Positions 1 through 9,827 of a DNA stretch of 64,000 bases are shown in pieces. Position 1 is the stretch's first letter. Each line of letters starts with the position of its first letter. Source of the DNA: Candidatus Hydrogenedentota bacterium (GTDB lineage: Bacteria; Hydrogenedentota; Hydrogenedentia; Hydrogenedentales; JAEUWI01); contig JAEUWI010000025.1 of assembly GCA_016791475.1 (NCBI GenBank), positions 32,179 to 96,178 on the forward strand. Reading direction: 5' to 3'. The notes under the pieces were generated by a model. It searched no databases. It was given only the letters and a program-made list of their open reading frames with translations, and was not told the origin of the DNA. A program made the translations under genes and the position numbers.

Positions 1-859
1 AGGCGGTGTAGTCGGTGTGGCCCTGCACCCGAACGATCATGCCGGGCGTAGCCTTGATGGTGCCGGCCACATTCTTCAGCATGTCGAGGTACTCGCTCTT
101 CACCACGGACTTGTCGGTGTCGAAGTAGACGATTCCCAGCACATTCCGGCTGCCGTCCGCGGATACCGTTTCCAGCACCGCAAGATCCTGGAAGAAGACT
201 TCGCGGATAAAGGCGTCCATACCGGTATCGGTGGCGATGCTGTCCCCGTGGCGGAAGGTGCCGCAGGGGGTGACCGTGGCCAGATCGGCCAGCAACTTGC
301 CGCCCGCCGCATCGTCGTTCACCTGGATGGTGTGGATGCAAAGGTTTCCGCCATAGGCCATCTGCACGGCCGTGTCCAGCAGGGGATGAGACGGTGTCTT
401 GCCGTCGGAGATGATGATCAGGGCCCGATTCGCGGAAGTGCTGAAATACTTCTTGCCCACGTAGTCGATGGCTTCGTTCAGGGGCGTGGAGCCCGTGAGG
501 AAGCGAAGGTCATCGGCGGACCGCTCCAGCGTCGGGCGGTTCAAGGGCACCATTGGGTGATCGATCCACTGGAAGGTCCACTCGCCGCCGTAGGAAAGCA
601 GACCGGCCTTGTAGGTTCCATCGGGAAAGGCCTTGACCATGGACTGGGTCAAGGCCTTGGCATAGGCGAAGGAAGTCCCGGGATACATGGAGCCGGAAGC
701 GTCCACGACCACCATCACTTCGTGAAGGCTGACGTATTCCCCGGGGCCCGGAACGGTAACGGAGGCGGGAACGACGGTCTTGTTCCCCATGGTGGTGCAG
801 CCGGTGAGGGCCGCGCCCAGCGCAATCAGGGTTACCGCCCACGAATATTTGAGTTGCAT
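1..859 (-). CDS. VWA-domain OmpA-family lipoprotein, partial (C-terminus beyond window)
   Basis: Open on the minus strand to the left edge, so the C-terminus is missing. The ATG at 859 follows an AGGAG seven bases upstream. The N-terminus is a lipoprotein signal with lipobox LTGC at about residues 18-21, so it should be lipid-anchored in the envelope. A von Willebrand factor A fold follows: the MIDAS motif DASGSM lies near residue 54 and a later strand reads ALIIISDG. The last visible part (YFDTDKSVV, then VQGHTDYTA) matches the start of an OmpA peptidoglycan-binding domain, whose usual signature is a short strand followed by GHTD. Family knowledge: such proteins tether the outer membrane to the wall and bind a metal-dependent partner. 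The partner is unknown. The chemoreceptor downstream is 116 bp away and codirectional. Confidence 0.85.
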   Translation of the reverse strand, partial: MQLKYSWAVTLIALGAALTGCTTMGNKTVVPASVTVPGPGEYVSLHEVMVVVDASGSMYPGTSFAYAKALTQSMVKAFPDGTYKAGLLSYGGEWTFQWIDHPMVPLNRPTLERSADDLRFLTGSTPLNEAIDYVGKKYFSTSANRALIIISDGKTPSHPLLDTAVQMAYGGNLCIHTIQVNDDAAGGKLLADLATVTPCGTFRHGDSIATDTGMDAFIREVFFQDLAVLETVSADGSRNVLGIVYFDTDKSVVKSEYLDMLKNVAGTIKATPGMIVRVQGHTDYTA

Positions 860-975
860 GGTTTGCTCCTTAGTTCAACAGACAACGGATGCCGGGTACC
901 CCAGCGGTTTCTCTCGTGACAATCATAGTACGGTTCCGCCCGGCGCGTGTCAACTGTTTTCCCGAGTTCAATCCC

Positions 976-3501
976 TCAAACTTTGAACTCGCTCACCAGC
1001 TTCTGGAGTTGCTCCGCCATTACCGTCAGCTCCAGCGCCGCGCGGCTGGTCTCCTCGGCGCCCTGGGCCGTCTCTTCCGTGGCGTTCTGGATGCTTGAGA
1101 CGTTCTCCGTCACCTCGGTCATTGCCCCGGCCACGTCGCCCGCGGACGTGCTGATTTCATTGGCGCCCGTGGCGATGCGGGCAATGCTGTGGGAGACTTC
1201 ATTGGTGCCGGCGACGGCCTGCTGGATATTCCGGGAGACTTCCATGGCGGCGGTGGCCGCCTCCTGAATGTTGCGCGAAACTTCCGTGGAACCCTGGGCA
1301 ACCTCGGAGACGCTCCGGGATATCTCGTTCGTGGCGTTGGTCTGCTCGTTGACCGAGGTGGCGATATTGGCGGAAATGGTGTTGATCTCCCCGATGACGG
1401 CCACAATGTGTTCGATGGCGCTCAAGGCCTGATCCGTGTTCTGCTGCATCTCGGTGATCTGCTTCTGGATCTCATCCGTCGCGGTCGCGGTTTGCTTCGC
1501 AAGCTCCTTGACCTCGTTCGCCACGACCGCGAAGCCCCGACCCGCTTCTCCCGCGGACGCGGCCTCGATGGTGGCGTTCAGCGCCAGCAGGTTCGTCTGG
1601 GATGCGATATCGGTGATCATCTCCACGACCTTGTTGATCTCACGGGCGGAACGGCCCAGGGCGTTCATCGTACGCGTGGTGTCTTCCGCGGCGCGGGCCG
1701 CGCCGTCGGCCACTTGGGCCGCCTGGGTCGAGTTGGCCGATACCTCGGTGAGGGAAGCCGACATCTCTTCCACCGCGCTGGCCACGGAATTGACCGATGC
1801 GGTCATCTCTTCGGCGGCCGAGGAGATGGAATCCATCATGGAGGACATTTCCTCGGTGGCGGCCCCCACCGCGTTGAGGTTGGAGGTAATTTCCTCCGTG
1901 GCCGCCGCGACAACATTGATGCTGCCCGTGATTTCCTGCACATTGCCCACCATCCCGTGCACCTTGTCGGACGCGACCGAAGTGGTCTGGTTGGCCGCGT
2001 CGGACTGGACCGCCATCACCGTGGCCTTTTCGAGCATCACTTCGGAAGTTGTGCTCAATTCCGTGGACGCGCTGGCGAGCAGGCCCGCGTTGCGATTGAT
2101 GCTGTCGATTATACTACGAAGATTGGCGGACATGCCGTTCAGCGAGGCCGCCAGCGTGCCCGTTTCGTCCTGGGGCACAGTGGCCAGATCGATGCTCCCC
2201 GTCAGGTCCGCGCCGGCAATGGTCGCCGCGAGCGCGACACATTTGGTTACGCTGCGGACGATGCCCGCGGAAATCACATAGGCGGCCGCCACACCGATTA
2301 CAAATGCGCCGACCCCCGTGATCACCATGAAAACGGTCCACCGACCGGCCGTCCTTTCGACGGCGCCGACTTTCTCCTCCCGGAGGTCCGCCACCGCGGC
2401 GAGTATGGCACCCACCGGCTCGTCCACTTTGCGTATGACGTTTCGCATCTCTTCGACGGATGCGGCCGCCGCCGTATTGCTCGATTCCAATTCGCCGAAG
2501 AGGGTCTCGTATTCCGCAAGCTGGGCCGTCAATTTCTCGCGATACTCGGGAAGTATGGCGGACCGCTCCGCGTCTTCCCGGAGCACAGCCAGCTCTTCCC
2601 GCAGTCGCGCGGCCTGCGCCGGGTCGTCGCTGCGAAGATAGTCGCTTTCCGCCGATTCGATCCGGAAGACATGGACAGCGGCGCGCGGGACCATGATTTC
2701 AGTAAGCCCGTCCTCCATGATATGGGCAAGCTCCCGGATTTTTTCGTAGTCCGCCTTGGCCTCGGCTGGCTGCGCGGCCTCGCCGGCTCCCGAGACTTCG
2801 TGCTTCATATAACTTTCAAAGGTTGCACGATAGCCCTGAACGGCATCCAACTGAGTCTTTTTCCGGTCCTCCGTGATGGAGCTGGTTTCGACGGCGCGCG
2901 CATAGTCGTCCAGCGTCTTCAGCAGGTTATCCTTGTACTTCGCATCGCTGGTGCGGATGTAATCTTTCTCCCAGCGGCGGAGCAGCAGGTATTGCATGTA
3001 GGGCAACTCGCCGTCGAGTTCGCGAAGCAGCGCGGACCAACTGTCTGAAACGGCATTGATCCGGCCCCGGATACCGCTGGACTCATCCAGACCCATGGCC
3101 GTGTAGGTCTGCCCCACGCGCGTCATGATGGCCTCGTATTCGGCGGCCATGCCCGCCAGACTTTCCGCCAGGCCCGCCTCCGTCTCGAATCCGGCCCCCT
3201 TCGCGATGGCCTCGATCTCCCCCGCCCGCGCCGCGAGATTGCGGGCATTGACGACAGCCGCGTCCGCATATTTGATATCGCTTCGCGCGAGAAAGTCTTT
3301 TTCATTCCGGCGCGCTTCGAGCATCTGGATATTGACCTCGCGCGCGAGGTCCTGCATCTTGATTTCCGTGGCGATCAGGTCGCTGAAGGCTACGGTCGTG
3401 CCGTGTATCACCGACCACGCGACCACGACGAGAACAACGACCAGGGTCAGGACGACCCCAAATCCCAGAAACATTTTTGCGCCCAGCTTCCTGATCTTCA
3501 T
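976..3501 (-). CDS. Methyl-accepting chemotaxis protein with HBM-type sensor
   Basis: 841 residues. TM1 lies at about 10-32, a long helical periplasmic sensor follows to about 385, TM2 at about 387-413, then HAMP and a cytoplasmic signalling rod. The motif [11 protein letters not shown] near residue 63 is typical of the helical bimodular (HBM) ligand-binding domain, which in characterised receptors senses organic acids. The ligand here is not known. The signalling hairpin tip ([20 protein letters not shown], about 637-656) carries the highly conserved MCP core that contacts CheA and CheW. The rod repeats heptads of the type [12 protein letters not shown]. The start at 3501 is backed by a GGGAAGGGA purine tract. 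No che genes are adjacent, so it is an orphan receptor. The C-terminus KLVSEFKV lacks a CheR-tethering pentapeptide. Confidence 0.95.
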   Translation of the reverse strand: MKIRKLGAKMFLGFGVVLTLVVVLVVVAWSVIHGTTVAFSDLIATEIKMQDLAREVNIQMLEARRNEKDFLARSDIKYADAAVVNARNLAARAGEIEAIAKGAGFETEAGLAESLAGMAAEYEAIMTRVGQTYTAMGLDESSGIRGRINAVSDSWSALLRELDGELPYMQYLLLRRWEKDYIRTSDAKYKDNLLKTLDDYARAVETSSITEDRKKTQLDAVQGYRATFESYMKHEVSGAGEAAQPAEAKADYEKIRELAHIMEDGLTEIMVPRAAVHVFRIESAESDYLRSDDPAQAARLREELAVLREDAERSAILPEYREKLTAQLAEYETLFGELESSNTAAAASVEEMRNVIRKVDEPVGAILAAVADLREEKVGAVERTAGRWTVFMVITGVGAFVIGVAAAYVISAGIVRSVTKCVALAATIAGADLTGSIDLATVPQDETGTLAASLNGMSANLRSIIDSINRNAGLLASASTELSTTSEVMLEKATVMAVQSDAANQTTSVASDKVHGMVGNVQEITGSINVVAAATEEITSNLNAVGAATEEMSSMMDSISSAAEEMTASVNSVASAVEEMSASLTEVSANSTQAAQVADGAARAAEDTTRTMNALGRSAREINKVVEMITDIASQTNLLALNATIEAASAGEAGRGFAVVANEVKELAKQTATATDEIQKQITEMQQNTDQALSAIEHIVAVIGEINTISANIATSVNEQTNATNEISRSVSEVAQGSTEVSRNIQEAATAAMEVSRNIQQAVAGTNEVSHSIARIATGANEISTSAGDVAGAMTEVTENVSSIQNATEETAQGAEETSRAALELTVMAEQLQKLVSEFKV

Positions 3502-3681
3502 AGTCAGTCCCTTCCCGATTGATCGTGCCAGATGGTCCCGCTGCCCGGAACCCGATTCGAGAGATGCGACCTTTACTATAATCCAAAGTCCGCGCTGCGT
3601 AAACCATGAAATTCAAGAAGCAAAGGCCGCATACGCCGAAAGGCCCCTCCGGCATAGTCACGGGATTGTAGCGCGCGGGCT

Positions 3682-4548
3682 TTACCAGGCCAGCGCGTTG
3701 GGGAAATAGCGGCTGATCAGGTCTTCGTAGTACGGGCGGAGGGCCGCCACATCCGGCGGGGCGTCGCTCTTGGTGTAGAGGTCGTAGGGATTGAAGGCGC
3801 GGACCCATTGAAACAGGGCCTGATCATGGTCATTCATCAAGTGATCGTAGGCCCGTTCGCGATGAGCGGCGTAGAAGGAGTGGTAACGGATCATGTAGAG
3901 GGCTTCCTCGGGCAAATAATCCTTCACGACCTGATAGAGGTATTCGTCGTGGCCCCAGCTCAGGTGGACCCGATCCAGACCGCAACCGGGTTCATAGATG
4001 CCACATTCGGTGGAGAGCTCGGCCCGATGGATGTCTGGATTGGCCGCGAAATACTCTGGATAGACCACTTTCTCCGAAAAGGCGCAGCCCACGGGAAAGG
4101 TGTCCCCCACCACGGCCCACTGGGGTTCGCCGTGGAGACAGAGCACCTTACCGAGGTCATGGATGAGGCCGGTGAGGATGAACCAGTCGGGATGGCCGTC
4201 CTTTCGTATGCCCTCGGCGGTTTGCAGGAGGTGCTGGATTTGGGACATCTCCGTGTCGGGATCGGAGTCGTCCACCAGCGTGTTCAGAAACTCCATGGAC
4301 TCCCAGATGCTGCGCTTGCCGTGGAGCCCCGGTTTAAATTCGGCCTTTTTTCCAAGGACAAAGTCCAGGGTTTGATGCTCGTGGTTGATGCGATAGAATT
4401 CTCGGACCGTGTCGCGCCCAGGCGCATCGTAGTTGCGGAAGGCCTCTTTCGCCTTGCCATTGGGGTCGTAGTCCGTTTCGGGGTAGCGACGCTTGAGGTC
4501 GTCCTCCCAGGCTTCTTCGAGGGCGAGGTCGTAGGTGCTGTGACTCAT
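3682..4548 (-). CDS. Myo-inositol oxygenase
   Basis: 288 residues, close to animal MIOX at about 285. Catalyses O2-dependent cleavage of myo-inositol to D-glucuronate with a di-iron centre, in the cytoplasm. All six expected iron ligands are visible: H106 (before LLQTAEGIR), H130 and D131 (GLIHDLGK), H200 ([10 protein letters not shown]), H223 (IRYHSFY) and D256 (FNPYDLYTK). I chose ATG 4548 because it has GGAG eight bases upstream and matches the MIOX length. The longer open frame to 4785 merely reads through the 9-bp repeat tract and is not conserved-looking. The gene is divergent from the LplT/acyltransferase gene. No inositol transporter or uronate pathway gene is adjacent, so the onward route is not shown here. 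Confidence 0.93.
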   Translation of the reverse strand: MSHSTYDLALEEAWEDDLKRRYPETDYDPNGKAKEAFRNYDAPGRDTVREFYRINHEHQTLDFVLGKKAEFKPGLHGKRSIWESMEFLNTLVDDSDPDTEMSQIQHLLQTAEGIRKDGHPDWFILTGLIHDLGKVLCLHGEPQWAVVGDTFPVGCAFSEKVVYPEYFAANPDIHRAELSTECGIYEPGCGLDRVHLSWGHDEYLYQVVKDYLPEEALYMIRYHSFYAAHRERAYDHLMNDHDQALFQWVRAFNPYDLYTKSDAPPDVAALRPYYEDLISRYFPNALAW

Positions 4549-4608
4549 GGTGCTGCTCCGTAGTTGGCGGTAGTTTACCATGGCTTGGGCGATTGCGGAA
4601 AAGGTATA

Positions 4609-4690
4609 GGACGGATTTGACGGATAGGACGGATTTGAACCGTCGGTCCGATCTATCGGTCCTATCGGTCTTATCGGTCCTATGGCGATG
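4609..4690. repeat. Degenerate 9-bp periodic tract in divergent intergenic region
   Basis: Between the MIOX and LplT-like starts. Reads in 9-base steps such as GGATTTGAC, GGATAGGAC, then CTATCGGTC repeated with one-base changes. The left half is rich in GGAC/GGAT and the right half in GGTCC, so the tract can partly fold on itself. It resembles the tracts at 28953, 34219, 18627, 58212 and 63845 in period and in its RACC/GGTY core. Confidence 0.7.
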
Positions 4691-4779
4691 GCGCCACCAC
4701 TACTAACTGTTGCATTTCTAACAATCGCATGGTAGGATTCCGAGTACGCAACAGCAGTGACGGAAAGGGAAGGAACACA

Positions 4780-6663
4780 ATGCATTCCATGGGACTACTT
4801 CGCCAGCGGCGCTTTGCGCCCCTGTTCTGGATTCAGGCGCTGGGCGCGTTTAACGACAACGTGTTCAAGAACGCGCTGATCATCCTGGTGACCTTCAAGT
4901 CCATGGGCATCGCGGGGCTGGACCCCTCCTCCACCGTGGCCCTGTGCGGCGGCCTATTCATCCTTCCTTTTTTCCTGTTCTCCGCCGTGGCGGGGCAAAT
5001 GGCGGACCGCTGGCCAAAGACGCGAATCATCCCCTGGATCAAGTTTGCCGAGATCCTGATCATGCTCCTGGCCACCGTGGGGCTGTTCACCGAGCACTTG
5101 AGCCTTCTGCTGATCGTCTTGTTTCTCATGGGCGTACACTCCGCCTTCTTCGGTCCGATCAAGTTTGGCATCCTGCCGGAGATCCTGGACGAGGAAAATC
5201 TGGTGGGTGGCAACGCCCTGGTGGAGATGGCGACCTTCCTCGCGATCCTGCTGGGGACGCTGACGGGCGGCATCCTGATCGCCCTGCCGGGCGGCGCGTG
5301 GTGGGTGAGCGCCGCGGTGCTGGTCGTCGCGATCGTAGGCTGGCTCGCCACCTTTCTACTCCTCCCCACACCCGCAAACAATCCGGGCAAGAAGATCAAT
5401 ATCAATCCGCTATCCGCCGCGTTTCACATCCTCCGGGGCGTCAGCCAGACACGGGGGATCTATCTCCCCATCCTGGGCATTTCGTGGTTCTGGTTTTTCG
5501 GGGGCAGTATGTTGACCCTGTTCCCCGTTTTCTCGAAAGATGTGCTTCAGGGCACGGAGCACCTGGTCACCTTCTTCCTCGCGGTTTTCTCCATCGGTGT
5601 GGGAATCGGCTCCATCCTCTGCGAGCGCCTTTCCAAGGGCCGGCTGGAACTGGGTCTGGTGCCGATTGGCTCCATGGGACTGACGATTTTCGCGCTGGAT
5701 CTGTTTCTTGCGGGAACGCCCTCGCTGTCGGGCGAATTTACCCTGCGCGCATTCCTCTCCGACTGGACGGGCCTGCGCATCACCGTGGACATTCTACTCC
5801 TCAGTGTCTTTGGCGGCTTCTACATCGTGCCGCTGAATACCATGATCCAGCAGCGCTCCGAGGCCGCCCAGCGGGCCTCGGTGATCGCGGGCAACAACAT
5901 CGTCAACGCCCTGTTCATGGTGGCCTCGGCCCTGTTGCTGATTGTGTTTCAGGAGGCGGGACTTAACGCGCCTTACATCTTTATGGTGCTCGCGCTGATG
6001 AACGCGGCCATCGCGGTGTACATCTACCTCCTGATCCCCGAGTTCCTATATCGCCTGTGCTGCTGGATGCTCGCGAACGTGCTCTACCGCCTGCGGATTA
6101 CCGGCGAGGAACACATCCCCAAAGAAGGCCCCGCCGTACTGGCAAGCAACCATGTCACCTTTGTGGACTGGATGCTCATCGCCGGGGCCTGTCACCGCCC
6201 CGCGCGCTTCGTGATGCACCACAGCTTCATGAAGATCCCCGTGGCGAAGTGGTTCTTCAAAGGCGCGCAGGTTATCCCCATCGCGTCGGCGAAGGAATCC
6301 CCCGCCGTTTTGAAACAGGCCTTCGAAGACATTGCCCAGGCGTTGGAGAACGGCGAAGTTGTTTGCATCTTCCCCGAAGGTCAGATCACGCGGGACGGCA
6401 ACTTCAATGAGTTCAAGGCGGGCATCGAACGGATCGTGGAACGCAACCCGGCGCCCGTGGTGCCGATCGCGTTGCATGGCCTATGGGGCAGTTGGTTCAG
6501 CCGCAAGGAAGGCCGGGCGTTGAAAGGCAGCCCGCTCCGCTGGCTTCGGGCGAGGGTGGAGCTGAGAATTGGCGCCGTGATCCCGGCGGCGGAGGTGAAG
6601 GCGGAGTTGGTAAAGGAGCGGGTGGCGGAATTGTATGGTGGCGAGATGAAGACCGGCGAGTGA
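4780..6663 (+). CDS. LplT-like MFS transporter fused to a 1-acylglycerophosphate acyltransferase domain
   Basis: 627 residues. The first ~415 form a 12-helix MFS unit of the lysophospholipid transporter type ([19 protein letters not shown] near the start is characteristic). The last ~190 form a PlsC-type acyltransferase: the HX4D motif [10 protein letters not shown] lies near residue 456 and the substrate motif FPEGQ near 531. Expected role: bring lysophospholipid across the inner membrane and reacylate it. In related bacteria the chain often continues into an acyl-ACP synthetase (as in Aas); that third domain is absent here, so the acyl donor must come from elsewhere. The start at 4780 is chosen for GGAAGGA six bases upstream; ATG 4729 is in frame but has no such site. 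Confidence 0.92.
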   Translation: MHSMGLLRQRRFAPLFWIQALGAFNDNVFKNALIILVTFKSMGIAGLDPSSTVALCGGLFILPFFLFSAVAGQMADRWPKTRIIPWIKFAEILIMLLATVGLFTEHLSLLLIVLFLMGVHSAFFGPIKFGILPEILDEENLVGGNALVEMATFLAILLGTLTGGILIALPGGAWWVSAAVLVVAIVGWLATFLLLPTPANNPGKKININPLSAAFHILRGVSQTRGIYLPILGISWFWFFGGSMLTLFPVFSKDVLQGTEHLVTFFLAVFSIGVGIGSILCERLSKGRLELGLVPIGSMGLTIFALDLFLAGTPSLSGEFTLRAFLSDWTGLRITVDILLLSVFGGFYIVPLNTMIQQRSEAAQRASVIAGNNIVNALFMVASALLLIVFQEAGLNAPYIFMVLALMNAAIAVYIYLLIPEFLYRLCCWMLANVLYRLRITGEEHIPKEGPAVLASNHVTFVDWMLIAGACHRPARFVMHHSFMKIPVAKWFFKGAQVIPIASAKESPAVLKQAFEDIAQALENGEVVCIFPEGQITRDGNFNEFKAGIERIVERNPAPVVPIALHGLWGSWFSRKEGRALKGSPLRWLRARVELRIGAVIPAAEVKAELVKERVAELYGGEMKTGE

Positions 6664-6738
6664 CCTGTAACGTAGTACCGCAAATGCATCTACGGGGTGC
6701 TTGCCGGCTCCGGTGGTTTCCGCAATCCGTAACGCCCC

Positions 6739-7704
6739 TCACATCCCCTTCATCACCAAGCCACCCAACAGCAACACCGCAAGCGGTTCGATCAAGCCGA
6801 TGAGAATCCGCAGCTTGAACACTGCGCTGTCGTAGAGCAGCCCCGAAAGCTTTTCGAAGGCCACGTCCAACTTGCCGGTGTGCTCGCCGGTGTTGATATA
6901 CATCAGATTCTTCTTCGGGAAGAACTTCGACTGGGTAAGGGCCTCCTCCAGCGTGAAACCCGCTTGCAGCAGCGGGGCCAGCTTTTCAAAGTCCGACGCG
7001 ATGCGTTTGGCGCCGGTCACCTCGCCCGACATCCGCACGGCGTGGTGCAGGGGAAGTCCGGCGCGGGTGAAGACCATCATGGCCCAGGCAAAGCGGGAGA
7101 GCAGAATGCTACGCACGATCCCGGCGATGGGCCAGCAGTGCATGAGGATGGACTCGCGGGTGGTCAGCAAAAGGGTGAGTCGGGCGATGAGGACCACTGC
7201 GAGCAGCGCGCCGCCCACGGTGAGGCCGAAGTTCGACAGAATCCAGAAAAGCTGAACTTCGAAAGGCGCTCTGGCGATCCCTGCCACGTCGGAAAGGAAC
7301 GCCTCGAGTATGGGAATGCCCACGACCATGGCCACGAGCACCGCAGCGGGATAGGCCACCTGCCGGATGACGGCGTTGTACATTGCCCGTAGATCTTCGT
7401 AGTACTTCGTAAGCTGGGGCATTACAACGGCGAGCCCGCCGGTCTTCTCCGCAACAGAAATCAGCTTCACAAAGACCGGCGAGAGACGCCTGCTATGGAA
7501 CTCGACCGCCTGAGCAAGGGTCGCACCCTGCTCGATGGCTTGGCGGAGTTCCCGGGCGATATTCCTGAGCTCCCGGCTACCACCGCTTTCCTCCAGCACC
7601 TTGAAGGCGCGCACCAGGGGCACACCGCCATCATACAAAGTCGAAAGGGTATGGCAGAGCCGCGCCATGTCTTTGCTGGGGAGTGATGAAGAGATCAGGC
7701 CCAC
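6739..7704 (-). CDS. GspF/PilC-type inner-membrane platform protein (type II secretion / type IV pilus)
   Basis: 321 residues with the two-lobed T2SSF architecture. Lobe one (about 10-115) has LCHTLSTLYDGGVPLVRAF and the typical SVAEKTGGL. TM helices lie at about 120-140 and 160-185. Lobe two (about 195-300) has FAWAMMVFTRAGLPL and INTGEHTGKL, and a last TM at the C-terminus. GspF/PilC proteins form the membrane base on which the assembly ATPase acts. It is shorter than the usual ~400 residues because the N-terminal extension is missing. The start is GTG 7704 with a weak GGGAA upstream; ATG at residue 13 is possible. No pilin, PilB or secretin gene adjoins it, so its partner system must be encoded elsewhere. 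Confidence 0.9.
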   Translation of the reverse strand: MGLISSSLPSKDMARLCHTLSTLYDGGVPLVRAFKVLEESGGSRELRNIARELRQAIEQGATLAQAVEFHSRRLSPVFVKLISVAEKTGGLAVVMPQLTKYYEDLRAMYNAVIRQVAYPAAVLVAMVVGIPILEAFLSDVAGIARAPFEVQLFWILSNFGLTVGGALLAVVLIARLTLLLTTRESILMHCWPIAGIVRSILLSRFAWAMMVFTRAGLPLHHAVRMSGEVTGAKRIASDFEKLAPLLQAGFTLEEALTQSKFFPKKNLMYINTGEHTGKLDVAFEKLSGLLYDSAVFKLRILIGLIEPLAVLLLGGLVMKGM

Positions 7705-8162
7705 GAAGGGTTCCCGCTGAAGGATGTGCCTACACCCCGTCTGTAACAGTAAATCACGAATGGACTCGTAATTTCACGAACCAAAAAACCACCCCCCCAT
7801 TTGACCATAGCGAAAGATCTTTCCCATAGATTCACACAGATCTGCACAGATGAAATAGAAAACGTACGCTCTCATCTCGGCGGAAAATCTAGCATGCCAC
7901 CTACACCTTGCTCAACTGACTTTCACAACGGGCCGCGCTGGCAACGATTCCTCTTATCTGCGCGAATCTGTGTAGATCTGTGGGAAAATCGTTCTCTCCA
8001 GGATGAATGAGACCGGAGTTCTAGCCGCTTGCATCTCGTCAGCGTTAGGGTTAGCATACAGCACGCTGCGGGAAAACTCCGAGCGCACAACGCGCTATTC
8101 CTTTGCGTTCTCTTGCGGCTAAGTTTCCTTGAGCCCTTGCCCGATAAGGAGAAACACAGACC
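7705..8162. repeat. Intergenic region with a large imperfect inverted repeat
   Basis: 458 bp without a convincing gene. Arms lie at about 7810-7856 and 7953-7996, about 96 bp apart. Both arms contain staggered copies of a CACAGAT-type unit (CACAGATCTG, CACAGATGAA on the left; on the right, read from the minus strand, CACAGATCTA, CACAGATTCG, CGCAGATAAG) next to a shared TTTCCCA. The arms are similar but not identical, as in an old mobile or REP-like element. The rest (about 8000-8150) holds only the leader of the downstream MBOAT gene. Confidence 0.7.
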
Positions 8163-9587
8163 GTGGTATTCAGTTCCATCGTCTTCCTGTTTCTCTTCCT
8201 CCCCATCGTGGCCACAGCCTACTTCCTTGTTCCCCGAAGCGCGCGCAATGTGCTGCTCCTCGCCGCGAGCCTGTTTTTCTACGCCTGGGGTGAGACCACC
8301 TTCGTCTTTGTAATGCTGCTTTCCATCGCGCTGAACTACGGCTTCGGCCTGTGGATCGGCTGGACGCAAGGTACCGCACGCGCGCGGTTGCCGCTGGTGC
8401 TGGCTGTGCTGGTGAACCTGGAGCTGCTGGCGCTTTACAAATACAGCACCTTCTTCATCGATAATCTGAACGTGGCCATCGGCTGGTTTGGCGGCGCGCC
8501 GATCCTGCTGGAAGGACGACACCTTCCCGCTGGCATTTCTTTCTTCACCTTTCAGGCCATGTCCTACATCATCGACGTCTACCGGAACGAAGCGCGGCCC
8601 CAGAAAAACCCGCTGAACCTCGCGCTCTATATCGCGCTGTTTCCCCAGCTCATCGCCGGGCCCATTGTGCGCTACCAACAGATCGCGGAAGAGATTCTAT
8701 CGCGGGAATCGCGGCTAAACGACGTGGCCGAGGGCATCAAGCGTTTTATCATCGGCCTGGCGAAGAAGGTGCTGATCGCAAACACGGCGGCGGCGGGCGC
8801 GGATCTTGTGTTTGACCTGCCCGCCCATGAACTGACCACGCCCCTCGCCTGGTTTGGCATTGCCTGCTATACCATACAGATTTACTTCGATTTCTCTGGC
8901 TATTCCGACATGGCTATCGGTCTGGGGCGCATCTTTGGCTTTCACTTTCTGGAGAACTTCCAGTGGCCCTATGCTGCACGATCGATCCAGGATTTCTGGC
9001 GGCGCTGGCATATCTCCCTGTCAAGCTGGTTCCGCGACTATGTGTACATTCCCCTCGGCGGTAATCGGGGCAGTCGCGGGCGCACGGCCTTCAACCTCGT
9101 GGCCGTTTTCTTCCTCTGTGGCCTGTGGCACGGCGCCGCGTGGAACTTCGCCATCTGGGGTCTGTTTCACGGCGCCTTTCTGGTGCTGGAGCGCGGGCGT
9201 TTTGGCACGTGGCTGGGCGCACGGCCACGCTCTCTGCAACACGGCTATACGCTTCTCGTCGTGATGGCGGGCTGGGTCCTCTTTCGCGTAGAAAGCCTGG
9301 CAGAGGCGGGCGTCTTTTTCAGCGCACTCGCGGGCTTCGCCGAAGGCAGCAGCGCGGTGCGGCCCCTGGCCATGTATTGCACGCCCGATCGCGTGCTGGC
9401 GCTCGCCGTGGGGGGCGTAGCGGCAATGCCGGTGCTTCCGTCCCTGCGCGAGTGGCTGGCGCGGCGGGATCGTGGAAGGGGGTTGGTGGAGTGGGGTTCA
9501 TTCGCGGGCCATGTGGCCCTGCTCTATGCCTGCGCGGTGACGCTCTCCGCGCAAACCTACAACCCGTTCATCTATTTCAGGTTTTGA
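8163..9587 (+). CDS. MBOAT-family membrane O-acyltransferase, AlgI-like
   Basis: 474 residues, about 10-12 membrane helices, the usual AlgI length. The start is GTG 8163 with AAGGAG about 11 bases upstream; the N-terminus MVFSSIVFLFLFLP is typical of the family. Core motifs are DFWRRWHISLSSWFRDYVY (about 278-296) and the catalytic-histidine segment GLWHGAAWNFAIWG (about 319-332). AlgI-type proteins pass acetyl groups across the inner membrane to a periplasmic acetyltransferase that modifies an exopolysaccharide. The gene 240 bp downstream on the same strand encodes just such a partner. No alginate genes are present, so the modified polymer is unknown; the glycan locus at 55-62 kb is one possibility. 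Confidence 0.95.
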   Translation: MVFSSIVFLFLFLPIVATAYFLVPRSARNVLLLAASLFFYAWGETTFVFVMLLSIALNYGFGLWIGWTQGTARARLPLVLAVLVNLELLALYKYSTFFIDNLNVAIGWFGGAPILLEGRHLPAGISFFTFQAMSYIIDVYRNEARPQKNPLNLALYIALFPQLIAGPIVRYQQIAEEILSRESRLNDVAEGIKRFIIGLAKKVLIANTAAAGADLVFDLPAHELTTPLAWFGIACYTIQIYFDFSGYSDMAIGLGRIFGFHFLENFQWPYAARSIQDFWRRWHISLSSWFRDYVYIPLGGNRGSRGRTAFNLVAVFFLCGLWHGAAWNFAIWGLFHGAFLVLERGRFGTWLGARPRSLQHGYTLLVVMAGWVLFRVESLAEAGVFFSALAGFAEGSSAVRPLAMYCTPDRVLALAVGGVAAMPVLPSLREWLARRDRGRGLVEWGSFAGHVALLYACAVTLSAQTYNPFIYFRF

Positions 9588-9656
9588 GATGGGCAACTCG
9601 TTCACAATCCGGCAACTGGCACCGACGGCTGAGGAGTGCGCTTGCATGGAGAGTTT

Positions 9657-9793
9657 ACCCCCCCTGCCCCCCCGTAAGCGGGGGGAACCCTTTCATGCGA
9701 GATGGCTTCCACTGTGCCCGAGCTTTTGGAAACATCCCCGCCGCGCGACTCCCGCATTTGCTCCCCCCCGCTTGCGGGGGGGCAGGGGGGGTA
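9657..9793. repeat. C/G-run inverted repeat pair
   Basis: Left arm 9657-9689 is a C-run, TGC, a C-run, GTAAG, a G-run and AACC. The right arm 9761-9793 is its inverse, with GCTTGC between the runs. About 71 bp separate the arms. The whole lies between the MBOAT gene and its AlgJ-like partner. Each arm is itself a hairpin (C7-GTAAGC-G6). The same architecture recurs at 17673-17766, so this is a dispersed element and not a gene-specific terminator. Confidence 0.8.
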
Positions 9794-9827
9794 TTCTACG
9801 CTCGCGTCCAACCTGTGGGGGGCAAGG

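Noticed and set aside
1189..3048. 619-codon plus-strand frame opposite the chemoreceptor
   Set aside because: Gly/Arg/His-rich shadow frame from high GC; the minus strand is an unmistakable MCP.
4549..4785. N-terminal extension of myo-inositol oxygenase
   Set aside because: Crosses the 9-bp tract (three-residue Pro/Ile/Ser repeats); the internal ATG has a Shine-Dalgarno site.
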